From positions 1 through 24,123 of the forward strand of contig DDIS01000028.1 of the NCBI GenBank assembly GCA_002338615.1: a stretch of 24,123 nt of DNA. The letters run 5' to 3'. Below, piece after piece: positions 1 through 8,246 of this stretch (positions within the stretch are counted from its first letter, which is position 1; every line of letters starts with the position of its first letter). Made by a program: the position numbers and the translations under genes. This DNA is from Proteobacteria bacterium UBA1844. GTDB lineage: Bacteria > Pseudomonadota > Gammaproteobacteria > Steroidobacterales > Woeseiaceae. The notes under the pieces were generated by a model. That model saw only the letters and a program-made list of their open reading frames with translations. It did not search any database and had not been told where the DNA came from.

Positions 1-182
1 CGACTTTCCCAGCCATCCATCCACTTGCCATGGTCGTCAAATTTGCCGGCGATGAATACCGGCTCAGCGGGGTCAATGATACGTTCCTTCGCCGCAAAAA
101 ATTCATCGCTTGCAAAGGTCACCTTGCCCCCAAGTCGCGGCTGCTCGAGTTGTACCCAGCCGTAAAACGGGTGTTTATTCAT
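1..182 (-). CDS. alc: Allantoicase, N-terminal part (cut by window edge)
   Basis: Allantoicase hydrolyses allantoate to ureidoglycolate and urea in the cytoplasm. Only about the first 60 residues are present; the gene runs off the left edge. The visible protein begins [19 protein letters not shown] and carries the family's N-terminal pattern LGG-x-V-x-F-A-S-D-x-F-F-A, then P-x-F-I-x-G-K-F and GKWMDGWES. The ATG at 182-180 lies inside the last codons of uraD, an 8-base overlap (ATGAATAA), so it is probably translated by coupling. It is the last visible gene of the purine operon, and its reaction follows directly on that of PuuE. Family assignment is from motif recognition; the catalytic region is outside the window. 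Confidence 0.88.
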   Translation of the reverse strand, partial: MNKHPFYGWVQLEQPRLGGKVTFASDEFFAAKERIIDPAEPVFIAGKFDDHGKWMDGWES

Positions 183-669
183 TTCCTGCGAGTCCCAGCG
201 CTTCGAGTCGCATGCGCGCTATTTTGTGAATCTCAACCAGTGCGTTTTCAAATTCCAGCTCGATATCATTTTCGAGTCGTGCAGCAAAAGCCTTGAGGAT
301 CTCGGCACGCGTACGATTCCTGACCGCCATAACAAACGGAAAACCGAATTTTTTCCGGTACTGCCCGTTCAGCACATGAAACCGTTCGTACTCCTCCGGC
401 GTGCACCGGTCCAGACCGGCACTTTGTTGTTCATCGCTGGATGCCGCGGTCAGGTCGCTGGCGAGCTGCGCCTTGCCGGCAAGGTCCGGGTGGGCGCGGA
501 TAAGCGCGAGTTGCGCTTCGCGCGAGGCATTGTCAACACAATCGGCCATCAATGCGGCAATCTGGTCATAGTCCATCGTCTTGCCAAGATGCGCCGCAGC
601 ACGCTCTGCAACCCAGGGCGAGTGTTCATACACGCCTCCGAAACGCTGCACGAAATCCTCACTACTCAC
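175..669 (-). CDS. uraD: 2-oxo-4-hydroxy-4-carboxy-5-ureidoimidazoline (OHCU) decarboxylase
   Basis: UraD decarboxylates OHCU stereospecifically to (S)-allantoin, the last step from urate to allantoin. The 164-residue protein has the usual family length. Visible motifs are [15 protein letters not shown] near the N-terminus, HPDLAGKA (the catalytic His region), an E-Q-x-SAGLD segment, and the C-terminal [15 protein letters not shown] block. I chose the GTG at 669-667 because it forms a 4-base GTGA overlap with the puuE stop and places [10 protein letters not shown] at the normal distance from the start. A longer in-frame extension (to 801) has no family similarity and lies inside puuE. Its stop overlaps the allantoicase start by 8 bases. 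Confidence 0.93.
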   Translation of the reverse strand: MSSEDFVQRFGGVYEHSPWVAERAAAHLGKTMDYDQIAALMADCVDNASREAQLALIRAHPDLAGKAQLASDLTAASSDEQQSAGLDRCTPEEYERFHVLNGQYRKKFGFPFVMAVRNRTRAEILKAFAARLENDIELEFENALVEIHKIARMRLEALGLAGNE

Positions 670-1568
670 GCGGGATTCACCGACTGCCAGTGGCGCGCAA
701 TATCGTCGCGACGTGCTACCCATACATCGTCGTAGCGACGGACATAGTCCAGAAACTTCGCCAGCGCCGCCATCCGTCCGGGTCGACCTGCGAGCCGACA
801 ATGCAGGCCTATCGACATCATGCGCGAGCCCTCCTGGTACAAAACGTCAAAGCTGTCGCAGAGGTATTCGAAGAACTGTTGCCCCGAGTTGAAGCCCTGC
901 GGTGTGGCAAAGCGCATGTCATTTGCGTCCAGCGTGTAGGGCACCATGAGTTGCGGCTTGCCGTGCGACCGGTCCCAGTACGGCACATCATCGGCATAGC
1001 TGTCGGCGTTGTACAAAAAGCCGCCATCTTCCGCTATCAAGCGATGAGTATTTGGACTGCAGCGGCCGAGATACCAGCCAAGCGGCCGTGCGCCGGTTAC
1101 GCGCTCATGAATGTCCAGCGCTCTTTGCAAGTGATCGTATTCCACCGCCTCATCGACAGACTGGTAGTCTATCCAGCGATAACCATGGCACGCGATCTCC
1201 CAGCCGGCTTCCTGCATGGCGGCGACTGCCGCCGGGTTGCGCTCGAGTGCCATGGCAACGGCAAATACAGTAACGGGCAGGCCATGCGACGCGAACAAGC
1301 GGTGCAAACGCCAGAATCCGGCCCGCCCACCGTACTCGTAGAGTGACTCCATATTCATGTGGCGTGCGCCCTGGACTGGCAGTGCACCGACAATCTCGGA
1401 CAAAAAAGCCTCGGATGCCTGATCACCGTGGAGAATGCAATTCTCACCGCCTTCCTCGTAATTGATCACAAACTGGACGGCAATCCGGGCGCCATCCGGC
1501 CAGTTCGCCGCGGGCGGGCTCTGCCCGTAGCCGCACAAATCTCGCGGGTAGGCGGTTTGATCAGTCAT
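666..1568 (-). CDS. puuE: Allantoinase of the polysaccharide-deacetylase-like family (PuuE)
   Basis: PuuE opens the allantoin ring to give allantoate. It belongs to the polysaccharide deacetylase/NodB fold and is unrelated to the metal-dependent amidohydrolase AllB. The 300-residue product has the family N-terminal block P-R-D-L-C-G-Y-G, then WPDGARIAVQFVINYEEGGE. Later come YEYGGRAGFWRLHRLF, EIACHGYRWIDYQSVDE and the YLGRCSPNTHRLIAEDGGF segment. The start ATG at 1568-1566 shares one base with the puuD stop (TGATG), which argues for translational coupling; an upstream in-frame extension to 1598 lies in puuD and is not needed. Its 3' end overlaps uraD by 4 bases. Assignment is firm from motifs and operon position between urate oxidation and allantoicase. 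Confidence 0.93.
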   Translation of the reverse strand: MTDQTAYPRDLCGYGQSPPAANWPDGARIAVQFVINYEEGGENCILHGDQASEAFLSEIVGALPVQGARHMNMESLYEYGGRAGFWRLHRLFASHGLPVTVFAVAMALERNPAAVAAMQEAGWEIACHGYRWIDYQSVDEAVEYDHLQRALDIHERVTGARPLGWYLGRCSPNTHRLIAEDGGFLYNADSYADDVPYWDRSHGKPQLMVPYTLDANDMRFATPQGFNSGQQFFEYLCDSFDVLYQEGSRMMSIGLHCRLAGRPGRMAALAKFLDYVRRYDDVWVARRDDIARHWQSVNPA

Positions 1569-2761
1569 CAACGCGGCTCCAGTCGTGTGTGGTACCAATG
1601 GTCGATCGTTGCACGTTCGTCGTCGCTCATGCCGGTGAGATTGCCGATCGGCATGACCCGCGTTACGACCGCCTGCTGGTAAATGCGCCTCGCTTCTGCA
1701 CGGATCTGCGCGTCCTCATCAAACATGACGCCGGCTGGAGCCGCCGGAAACGCCGGGTGTGTGGGCGCCGCAGAATGACAGGTCGTGCATCGGTGGTGGA
1801 TGACAGCCCGCACATCTGAAAACCGTGTCTCGCCTGCTCCCGTTGCAGCATTTGAATCCGGCGCGATAGCAATGGCGACAGCCAGCAACAACAATGCGGC
1901 AATAACAACCGGCAACAGAGAAGCCCGGCCCTTGTGCCGCGCCACGAAGTACACCCGGATCAACGCGCCGGCCACTGTGATCGCAACCAGGATCAGCCAG
2001 TTATGTTTATGCGCATACGTCATCGCGAAATGATTGCTGGTCATCGTGAACAGTACCGGCAACGTAAAGTAGGTGTTGTGCACGGAACGCTGCTTGCCGC
2101 GTATGCCCGGCGCCGGATCGGGCGTCTCGCCGCGTGTCGCGGCCGCAAGCATCTGCTTTTGCCCGGGAATGATAACGAAGAAAACATTCGCGACCATGAT
2201 GGTGCCAAGCACTACGCCGAAATGGATATACGCGCCGCGACCGCCAAATACGTGGCACAGCCCCCAGGCAAGAGCGGCTACCAGCAACAGCAACACGCCT
2301 GCAAACAGATGTTCATTGTCGGCCAGCGCTGAGCGACACAGTCCATCGTAGATGAGCCACCCGAGAATGATAAAAGCCGCTGCGAGCGCCACCGCCGTCG
2401 CCGGCGCCATCGACATCACCGACGGATCCACCAGGTAGACCTCCGCCCCGTACCAGTAAATGAGGACCAGCAGGAACATTCCGGATAACCAGGTCGTGTA
2501 CGCTTCCCACTTGAACCAGTGCAGCGGCTCTGGCAACTTTTCCGGCGCGCGGCGATATTTCTGCGCGTGGTAAAAGCCGCCGCCGTGCACGGACCAGGAT
2601 TCGCCACCAACGCCCCGTTCACTGTCGCCGGGACTCCCTGGGGGCAACAGGTGGTCGTCAAGCCAGATGAAATAAAACGACGATCCAATCCACGCAATGC
2701 CGGTGATGAAGTGCAGCCATCGCGCAAGCAGGTTCAGCCAGTCAAGAACATAGGCCTCCAT
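1568..2761 (-). CDS. puuD: Membrane-bound urate hydroxylase with C-terminal cytochrome c domain (PuuD)
   Basis: PuuD converts urate to 5-hydroxyisourate in the membrane and passes electrons to a cytochrome c domain instead of making H2O2 as soluble uricase does. The 397-residue protein starts MEAYVLDWLNLLARWLHFI, followed by GIAWIGSSFYFIWLD, and has about eight hydrophobic segments over residues 1-300, including HFGVVLGTIMVANVFFVIIPGQ. A single haem-binding CTTCH lies at residues 325-329, with a likely distal Met at residue 370 (RVMPIG). The start ATG at 2761 is one base after the xdhC stop; a longer in-frame reading to 2902 is xdhC shadow. The next gene, puuE, overlaps the stop by one base. 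Its product is the substrate of HiuH, encoded first in the operon. Confidence 0.93.
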   Translation of the reverse strand: MEAYVLDWLNLLARWLHFITGIAWIGSSFYFIWLDDHLLPPGSPGDSERGVGGESWSVHGGGFYHAQKYRRAPEKLPEPLHWFKWEAYTTWLSGMFLLVLIYWYGAEVYLVDPSVMSMAPATAVALAAAFIILGWLIYDGLCRSALADNEHLFAGVLLLLVAALAWGLCHVFGGRGAYIHFGVVLGTIMVANVFFVIIPGQKQMLAAATRGETPDPAPGIRGKQRSVHNTYFTLPVLFTMTSNHFAMTYAHKHNWLILVAITVAGALIRVYFVARHKGRASLLPVVIAALLLLAVAIAIAPDSNAATGAGETRFSDVRAVIHHRCTTCHSAAPTHPAFPAAPAGVMFDEDAQIRAEARRIYQQAVVTRVMPIGNLTGMSDDERATIDHWYHTRLEPR

Positions 2762-2762
2762 C

Positions 2763-3812
2763 TCAATGCCTGCGCAGGGACCGGACGTTATCCGGGAAAC
2801 CAGCGGCGCCGGACGACAACTGCTGTTCGCGTGCGCGCAGCAGCTCCGCCGCTGTCGCGACAGCGATGACCGCCGGCTTCTTGCCGCTGATGCCGTCCAC
2901 ACCGATCGGGCAGGTCAGTCCCCGCAATGCAGTCTCGCTCATGCCCTCGGCACGAAAACGCTTTAGAAAACGTCGTCGTTTACTGCGCGAACCAATCAGG
3001 CCACAGTACGCGATGTCGGGCCGGCGCAGTATGCGGTCGCAAATCTCGAAATCCAGCGCATGGCTGTGGGTCATGACGAGGTAATAACTGTCGGCGGGCA
3101 ACGCCGCGACCTCAAGTGCGGGCTCTGCCGCTTCGATGGCGCGCACGTTCGCCGGCAGCTGGCGAAAAATATTGCGACGATTGTCGATCCAGCGAATATT
3201 GCATTCGAGCTCTGACAACAGGCGTGTCACAGCTGCTCCCACGTGGCCCGCGCCAAATACAGCGATATTGAAGGTGCTGCCGACCACAGCCTCCAGAAAA
3301 TAATCGTCCAGCCGCTCGGCCTGTTTGCCCGCGGCAAGCAGCGCATGCGCGGTGCGGAGCACCTCGGGCGGTAGCGGATCCGACCCCGGCGAGGACACAC
3401 GATCGGCTGCCACCACGAACTTTCCACCGCATTCGCCAATACCGGTCACGAGTACGGCGGCCTCGCGCTGACCATGCAATGCGCAGAGCTCGGCAAGCCA
3501 GCCCGGCAGCCCCGCGGCCATTGGTTCAAACAGGACATCCACCACGCCGCCACAGCACTGACCCATTTGAGGACCAAGCGGAAAGCTGCGCGAGGATGCG
3601 ACTTCGGCAGCGCCAAGCATGCCGACAGCAATTCGCGCGCACTGGTATTCAAGCTGTCCGCCGCCAATCGTGCCGATCGTCTCGGCAGCCGTCACAATCA
3701 TCTTGGCGCCGGTTTCGCGCGGCGCCGAGCCCCGGATACCGGCGACTGTCACCACTACTGCCGGCTCGCCTGCCGCCGCTAGATCCGCAAGATCGTCCAG
3801 CCATTCGTTCAT
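2763..3812 (-). CDS. xdhC: Xanthine dehydrogenase accessory/maturation protein XdhC
   Basis: XdhC binds molybdenum cofactor, promotes its sulfuration and delivers it to the XDH large subunit. The 349-residue protein has the N-terminal XdhC/CoxI block GSAPRETGAKM with GTIGGGQLE, then a GQCCGG motif around residue 85, and a C-terminal Rossmann-like domain with GAGHVG followed by VMTHSHALDFEIC and CGLIGSRSKRRRF. The sequence GLTCPIGVDGISGKKPAVIAVA is the usual ending of the family. The ATG at 3812 overlaps the xdhB stop by 4 bases (ATGA). The C-terminal tail after the family block is a little longer than in most members. Function is well supported by motifs and by position directly after the subunit it matures. 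Confidence 0.94.
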   Translation of the reverse strand: MNEWLDDLADLAAAGEPAVVVTVAGIRGSAPRETGAKMIVTAAETIGTIGGGQLEYQCARIAVGMLGAAEVASSRSFPLGPQMGQCCGGVVDVLFEPMAAGLPGWLAELCALHGQREAAVLVTGIGECGGKFVVAADRVSSPGSDPLPPEVLRTAHALLAAGKQAERLDDYFLEAVVGSTFNIAVFGAGHVGAAVTRLLSELECNIRWIDNRRNIFRQLPANVRAIEAAEPALEVAALPADSYYLVMTHSHALDFEICDRILRRPDIAYCGLIGSRSKRRRFLKRFRAEGMSETALRGLTCPIGVDGISGKKPAVIAVATAAELLRAREQQLSSGAAGFPDNVRSLRRH

Positions 3813-6151
3813 CTGTCGATTCCCTGCGGCTGGCCTGCAGAATCTGCCAGGTTGTCAATCGCGCGTAATATCGATTCGGGCGTTGCCGGCGCGTCGAGTG
3901 CGGGCGCGGGATTGGCCTCCGTCGAGATCGCATCGCGGATTGCGAAAAATACCGACAGTGCCAGCATCAGCGGTGGCTCACCGGTCGCCTTGGAGCGATA
4001 AATCGTGTCTTCGCGATTCGTCGCGTTCTTCAGCATTCGAACGTTGAATTCGGGCGCAAGGTCAGAGCATGTCGGTATCTTGTACGTCGACGGGGCGTGC
4101 GTGGTGAGTCCACCTTTTTCGTTCCAGCACAACTCTTCGCTGGTCAGCCAGCCCGCACCCTGGACGAAGCCGCCCTCGATCTGGCCGAGATCGACCGCCG
4201 GGTTCAGGGAATCGCCGCAGTCGTGCAAAATATCGACGCGAAGAATACGGTTTTCTCCGGTCAGCGTGTCGACAAGCACTTCCGCGACAGCGGCGCCATA
4301 GGCGAAATAGAAAAACGGTCGGCCGCTGAATGTTGATCGATCATAATGTATCTTGGGCGTGCGGTAATAACCCGTTGCCGACAGGGAAACCCGGTCGGCC
4401 CATGCCAATTGCACGAGCTTGGCGAACGGCAAACTTTGTGCACCGATCCTTACCTGGCCTTTCGCAAACAGGATTTCAGTTTCGCTAACTGAAAAATGCC
4501 GGCACGCAAACTCCGTGAGACGTTGCTTGATTTTTGCCGCCGCGTTTTGTGCGGCCTTGCCGTTCATGTCCGAGCCACTCGACGCCGCCGTGGCGGACGC
4601 ATTCGGCACTTTGCTCGTGTCAGCCGCCGTTATCCGCACCTGGCCAATATCGACACCGAGTTCGTCCGCCACAACCTGCGCCACCTTGATGTACAGGCCC
4701 TGCCCCATCTCGGTGCCGCCATGGTTCAGCTGCACACTGCCATCCTTGTAGATGTGCACCAGTGCGCCGGCCTGGTTGAGCATCGTCGAGGTAAATGAAA
4801 TGCCGAACTTGACCGGCGTAATTGCAATACCCCGCTTGTGCACCGCATTCTGCTGGTTCCAGTTGCGAATCGCCGCGCGGCGCGCATCATAATCTGAATC
4901 TGAAACCAGCTGGTCCATGATGGCGGGCGCGATATTGTCGTCGACCTCCTGGCCGTAATGCGTAACGTTGCGCGGTGCGGCGCCGTAAAAGTTCTGTCGG
5001 CGCACAGCAAGCGGATCCATTTCGAGGTGGCGCGCAATGTCGTCGATGGCGCACTCGATGCCGAACATGCCCTGTGGGCCACCAAAACCGCGAAACGCCG
5101 TATTCGACACGGTATTGGTCTTGCAGCGGTGCGACACGAGCGCAAGTTGCGGAAGAAAGTAAGCATTGTCGCAGTGAAACATGGCCCGGTCGTTCACCGG
5201 GCCGGACAAGTCGGCCGATATTCCGCAACGCGATGCCAGCATAAAATCGATCGCCAGAATCCGGCCGTCGTCGTCAAAACCGACGTCGTAGTCGATGACA
5301 AAGTCGTGCCGCTTGCCCGTCATGATCATGTCGTCGTCACGATCCAGGCGTAACTTGCAAGACCGTCCCGTCTTGTCGGCCATGAGCACGGCGATGCAGG
5401 CAATTAAAGCCGCCTGCGACTCTTTACCACCGAAAGCACCGCCCATGCGCCGGCAAATCACGATGACGTCTTTTGCGTCCCGCCCACTTGCATGCGCCAC
5501 CATGCTTTGCACTTCGTCGGGGTGTTGCGTGGAGCTGTAAACCAGCATGCCACCATTTTCCTCGGGCAACGCCATCGCGATCTGGCCCTCGAGATAAAAC
5601 TGGTCCTGGCCGCCACAGCGCACGCGACGTGCCAGGCGATGTGGCGCATTCTTTAGCCCTGCTTGTGCATCGCCGCGCCGCATCTCCTCGCTGGGCAATA
5701 CAAACGAGCCCGCGCTGACTGCCTCAAGCGGATCGAGAATTGCATGCAGCGGCGTGTAATCGATTACCGCCCGTCGGGCTGCCTTGCGTGCCGCATCAAC
5801 CGATACGGCCGCGACTGCAAACAGCGGATGTCCAACATACTCTGCGATACCGTCGGCCAGGATCGGGTCGTCGGCGACAATCGCGCCGAAATTATTGTCG
5901 CCGGGAATGTCGGAGGGTAGCAGTGTGGCAATGACTCCGGGCGCAACACGAACTGCGTCAAGGTCAATGCTATTGACGCGCGCGTGCGCGTGCGTGCTCA
6001 TGCCTACTGCCACATGCAACAGGTCGCGCGGCTCCGGCAGATCGTCGGTATAGGCCGCCTGCCCCGCGACGTGCAAATGCGCGCTGTCGTGCGGCAGTGG
6101 CTTGCCAACTGCCCCGCTTTGCCCTGTCGAGCGCTTAGTCTTCGCGTCCAT
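3809..6151 (-). CDS. xdhB: Xanthine dehydrogenase molybdopterin-binding large subunit
   Basis: This subunit hydroxylates hypoxanthine and xanthine to urate at the molybdenum centre. The 780-residue length is normal for bacterial XdhB. Visible landmarks in order are the N-terminal HLHVAGQAAYTDDLPEP, CRRMGGAFGGKESQA, the substrate-orienting Arg in AFRGFGGPQGMF, EMGQGLYIKVAQ for cofactor binding, QIEGGFVQGAGWLTSEEL, and KATGEPPLMLALSVFF, which contains the catalytic Glu equivalent to bovine Glu1261. The chosen ATG at 6151 lies inside the end of xdhA (17-base overlap) and starts MDAKTKRSTGQSGAVGKPLP; a longer frame to 6223 is xdhA shadow. The 3' end overlaps xdhC by 4 bases. All expected active-site residues are present. 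Confidence 0.95.
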   Translation of the reverse strand: MDAKTKRSTGQSGAVGKPLPHDSAHLHVAGQAAYTDDLPEPRDLLHVAVGMSTHAHARVNSIDLDAVRVAPGVIATLLPSDIPGDNNFGAIVADDPILADGIAEYVGHPLFAVAAVSVDAARKAARRAVIDYTPLHAILDPLEAVSAGSFVLPSEEMRRGDAQAGLKNAPHRLARRVRCGGQDQFYLEGQIAMALPEENGGMLVYSSTQHPDEVQSMVAHASGRDAKDVIVICRRMGGAFGGKESQAALIACIAVLMADKTGRSCKLRLDRDDDMIMTGKRHDFVIDYDVGFDDDGRILAIDFMLASRCGISADLSGPVNDRAMFHCDNAYFLPQLALVSHRCKTNTVSNTAFRGFGGPQGMFGIECAIDDIARHLEMDPLAVRRQNFYGAAPRNVTHYGQEVDDNIAPAIMDQLVSDSDYDARRAAIRNWNQQNAVHKRGIAITPVKFGISFTSTMLNQAGALVHIYKDGSVQLNHGGTEMGQGLYIKVAQVVADELGVDIGQVRITAADTSKVPNASATAASSGSDMNGKAAQNAAAKIKQRLTEFACRHFSVSETEILFAKGQVRIGAQSLPFAKLVQLAWADRVSLSATGYYRTPKIHYDRSTFSGRPFFYFAYGAAVAEVLVDTLTGENRILRVDILHDCGDSLNPAVDLGQIEGGFVQGAGWLTSEELCWNEKGGLTTHAPSTYKIPTCSDLAPEFNVRMLKNATNREDTIYRSKATGEPPLMLALSVFFAIRDAISTEANPAPALDAPATPESILRAIDNLADSAGQPQGIDR

Positions 6152-7682
6152 ACTCGTACACGTTGAACCGGGCATCGGGCCCGGTTTCAAGATAGAAGCG
6201 GCGCAACAGGTTTTGCGCAACACGCATGCGATAGGCAGCCGACGCCCGCATGTCGGTCAACGGCGTAAAGTCTCTTTTCATCGCTACCATGCCTGCGGCT
6301 ACTGTGGCTTCGTTCCAGGCCTTGCCGAGCAGTGCCTGTTCCGTGGCCTTTGCACGTTTGATGGTTGCCGACAGGCCGCCAAACGCGACGCGCGCAGTTG
6401 CGATTCCGTCTCCGCCCTGCGTGAGGTAGAACGCAGCGCAAACACAGGAAATGTCCTGATCGAAACGCTTGGAAACTTTATAGCTGCCAAACAGCGCGCC
6501 CGGTTTCGCGAGTGGAATTTGCACCGACTCCACGAACTCACCCGGACGCAGGGCATTCACCATGTAATCCTGATAAAAATCGTCAAGCGAAATTTCGCGC
6601 TGCCCGTCACTCGAATTCAGCAACAGGGTAGTACCGAGCACCATCAACGCTGGCATTGAATCGCCAATCGGCGAGCCGTTCGCAATATTACCGCCCAGGG
6701 TTGCCGCATTACGTATCGGCGGCGAGGCAAAGCGACGAAACAGTTCATCGAGTACCGGGTACTCACGAATTATCACCGGTACCGCGTCGCTCAATGTTGC
6801 AGCACTGCCAATTTCCAGGTGTGTACTTGTCCGCACAATACGGTCGAGTCCCGACACCGCGCCGATATAAATAATTGGCCCGAGTTCACGATATTGCTTG
6901 GTCACCCACAACCCGACGTCCGTGCCGCCCGCCAGCAACGTCGCGCCGGGATTCGCAGCCAGCGCGGCACTGAGCTCCGCAATACTTTGCGGCGCTATAA
7001 ACCGCCGGCCGGCATGCGCACATTGCAGGCCACTATCACGTCTCAGGTTTCTCAGTTGTGCTACTTTCTCCATCGAACTCCTGTGCTCACAACTGGGCTG
7101 AGCGAGCCATCCTTCTGCTACGTTCGTCCGCGACGCATCCGACATCTGCTGTGCGGCCGCAATGATCGGCCGGTAGCCGGTACATCGACAAAGATTACCG
7201 GCGAGCGTGTCATCGATCTCGCGGCGGCCGGGCTTGCGCCCTGCGGCGCATGCCTCACTCTTGTATAGCGCGAACAGCGACATGACGAAGCCCGGTGTAC
7301 AAAAGCCGCACTGCGAACCATGACAATCAACCAGCGCCTGCTGCACCGGGTGCAGCCGCTTGCCATCCGAACTCAGCGACTCGACCGTAAGTAACTCTTT
7401 CCCGTCCAGCGTTGGCAGAAACTGGATACAGGAGTTGATTGCGCGAACCCTCAGCTCGTTACCGGTTCGGTCGAGCTCGAGAAGAACCACGGTGCAGGCG
7501 CCACAGTCACCTTCGGCGCAACCTTCCTTGGTGCCGGTGCGCCGCAGATCGTCACGCAGGTATTGCAATACGGTACGGGTCGGATCCGGATTGCAGATAC
7601 TGATAATTTCGCCATCCAGCACGAAGCGAATCGTGTCGCACGCAACCGGGTGTGCAGGAACTGAGGGAGAATTGACAGCCAC
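6135..7682 (-). CDS. xdhA: Xanthine dehydrogenase small subunit (2Fe-2S and FAD domains)
   Basis: XdhA carries electrons from the molybdenum site through two [2Fe-2S] clusters to FAD. The 515-residue product has cluster ligands at Cys55, 60, 63 (KEGCAEGDCGAC) and Cys85, then SQCGFCTPGFVMS with NLCRCTGYRPI for the second cluster. The FAD domain follows with LLAGGTDVGLW and NAATLGGNIANGSPIGDSMP. No ATG precedes the conserved region, so I chose GTG at 7682-7680, seven bases beyond the hiuH stop; GAGGGAG lies 11 bases upstream, a rather long spacing, so this start is less certain. The 3' end overlaps xdhB by 17 bases. Fe-S and FAD domains on one chain mark the XdhAB two-subunit type. Confidence 0.93.
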   Translation of the reverse strand: MAVNSPSVPAHPVACDTIRFVLDGEIISICNPDPTRTVLQYLRDDLRRTGTKEGCAEGDCGACTVVLLELDRTGNELRVRAINSCIQFLPTLDGKELLTVESLSSDGKRLHPVQQALVDCHGSQCGFCTPGFVMSLFALYKSEACAAGRKPGRREIDDTLAGNLCRCTGYRPIIAAAQQMSDASRTNVAEGWLAQPSCEHRSSMEKVAQLRNLRRDSGLQCAHAGRRFIAPQSIAELSAALAANPGATLLAGGTDVGLWVTKQYRELGPIIYIGAVSGLDRIVRTSTHLEIGSAATLSDAVPVIIREYPVLDELFRRFASPPIRNAATLGGNIANGSPIGDSMPALMVLGTTLLLNSSDGQREISLDDFYQDYMVNALRPGEFVESVQIPLAKPGALFGSYKVSKRFDQDISCVCAAFYLTQGGDGIATARVAFGGLSATIKRAKATEQALLGKAWNEATVAAGMVAMKRDFTPLTDMRASAAYRMRVAQNLLRRFYLETGPDARFNVYEYGRED

Positions 7683-7689
7683 TGGTGCG

Positions 7690-8037
7690 CTAACTCCCTC
7701 TGTAAGTCGAGTAGCTCCACGGGGAAACCAGCAAAGGTACGTGGTAGCGCCCGCCCGCGACCAGCGAGACGCGGATGACGACCGTGTCCAGAAAAGGGGG
7801 CTCGCTGGTCTTGGCTCCGGCCCTCTGAAAGTATTCACCGACATCGAACTCAAGTTCATAGCAGCCGGTTTTCAAAGCATCGCCGGCGAGCAAGGGAGCC
7901 TCGGTACGTCCATCGGTATTGGTACAGCGTTCGGCGCACAGTGTGCGGCCGGAGCGGCAATCGTACAGACGTACGGCGACGTTGGCGGCCGGTTTACCAC
8001 TCGCGGTATCCAGTATGTGGGTGGTCAAGCTGGTCAT
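7690..8037 (-). CDS. hiuH: 5-hydroxyisourate hydrolase (transthyretin-like)
   Basis: HiuH hydrolyses 5-hydroxyisourate to OHCU, the substrate of UraD. The 115-residue protein starts MTSLTTHILDTASGKPA, the family signature with the catalytic His in THILD. It has an Arg-containing middle strand, the RYHVPLLVSPWSYSTYRGS ending, and the diagnostic C-terminal YRGS tetrapeptide. No signal peptide is seen, so it should be cytoplasmic. It is the first gene of the purine operon. No good Shine-Dalgarno sits directly before its ATG; instead AAGGA precedes a four-codon reading frame (8048-8034) whose stop overlaps this ATG, which may couple its translation to that leader. Confidence 0.96.
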   Translation of the reverse strand: MTSLTTHILDTASGKPAANVAVRLYDCRSGRTLCAERCTNTDGRTEAPLLAGDALKTGCYELEFDVGEYFQRAGAKTSEPPFLDTVVIRVSLVAGGRYHVPLLVSPWSYSTYRGS

Positions 8038-8048
8038 CTGTTTGCCAT
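8034..8048 (-). other. Possible four-codon leader frame coupled to hiuH
   Basis: On the minus strand ATG GCA AAC AGA TGA reads from 8048 to 8034, and its TGA overlaps the hiuH ATG as ATGA. An AAGGA ribosome-binding-like sequence lies about 4 bases before this first ATG and is too far (about 15 bases) from the hiuH ATG. This could be a translational-coupling leader or chance. No conservation data are available here. Confidence 0.3.
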
Positions 8049-8246
8049 TTAATCCTTAATCCTGTCCGTACGCCGGATTCTCGCACATGGGCGCCACCGT
8101 ATTCTGCCCGGCCGGCGACTCGTGCAAAAACTCCTGAAGTGATTATACGGTGTCCCGGCTGCGGGGGCCTGCCGCGCCGGCTGCCCTGCTTTCAGCCCTG
8201 TCCTGTGGTACTTTCCCGGGCGTAATGCCGAATAGGGGGGCGATGC
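8038..8246. promoter_or_regulatory. Divergent control region between purine operon and GMC pair
   Basis: These 209 bases separate hiuH (minus) from the oxidoreductase pair (plus), so promoters for both should lie here. Seen directly: a consensus TATAAT on the minus strand at 8147-8142, a direct repeat CCGGCTGC at 8155-8162 and 8177-8184 (22-base period), and a tandem TTAATCC at 8049-8062 next to the hiuH leader. A run of six G at about 8235-8240 is the likely ribosome-binding site of the plus-strand gene. I see no regulator gene in the window, so the controlling protein is unknown. Confidence 0.5.
8142..8147 (-). promoter_or_regulatory. Candidate -10 hexamer for the purine operon
   Basis: The minus strand reads TATAAT exactly, about 105 bases before the hiuH ATG. 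No recognisable TTGACA-like element lies 16-18 bases upstream, where the sequence is GC-rich and flanked by the CCGGCTGC repeats. If used, the promoter would be weak or activator-dependent and give a leader of roughly 98 bases. Chance occurrence is possible. Confidence 0.35.
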
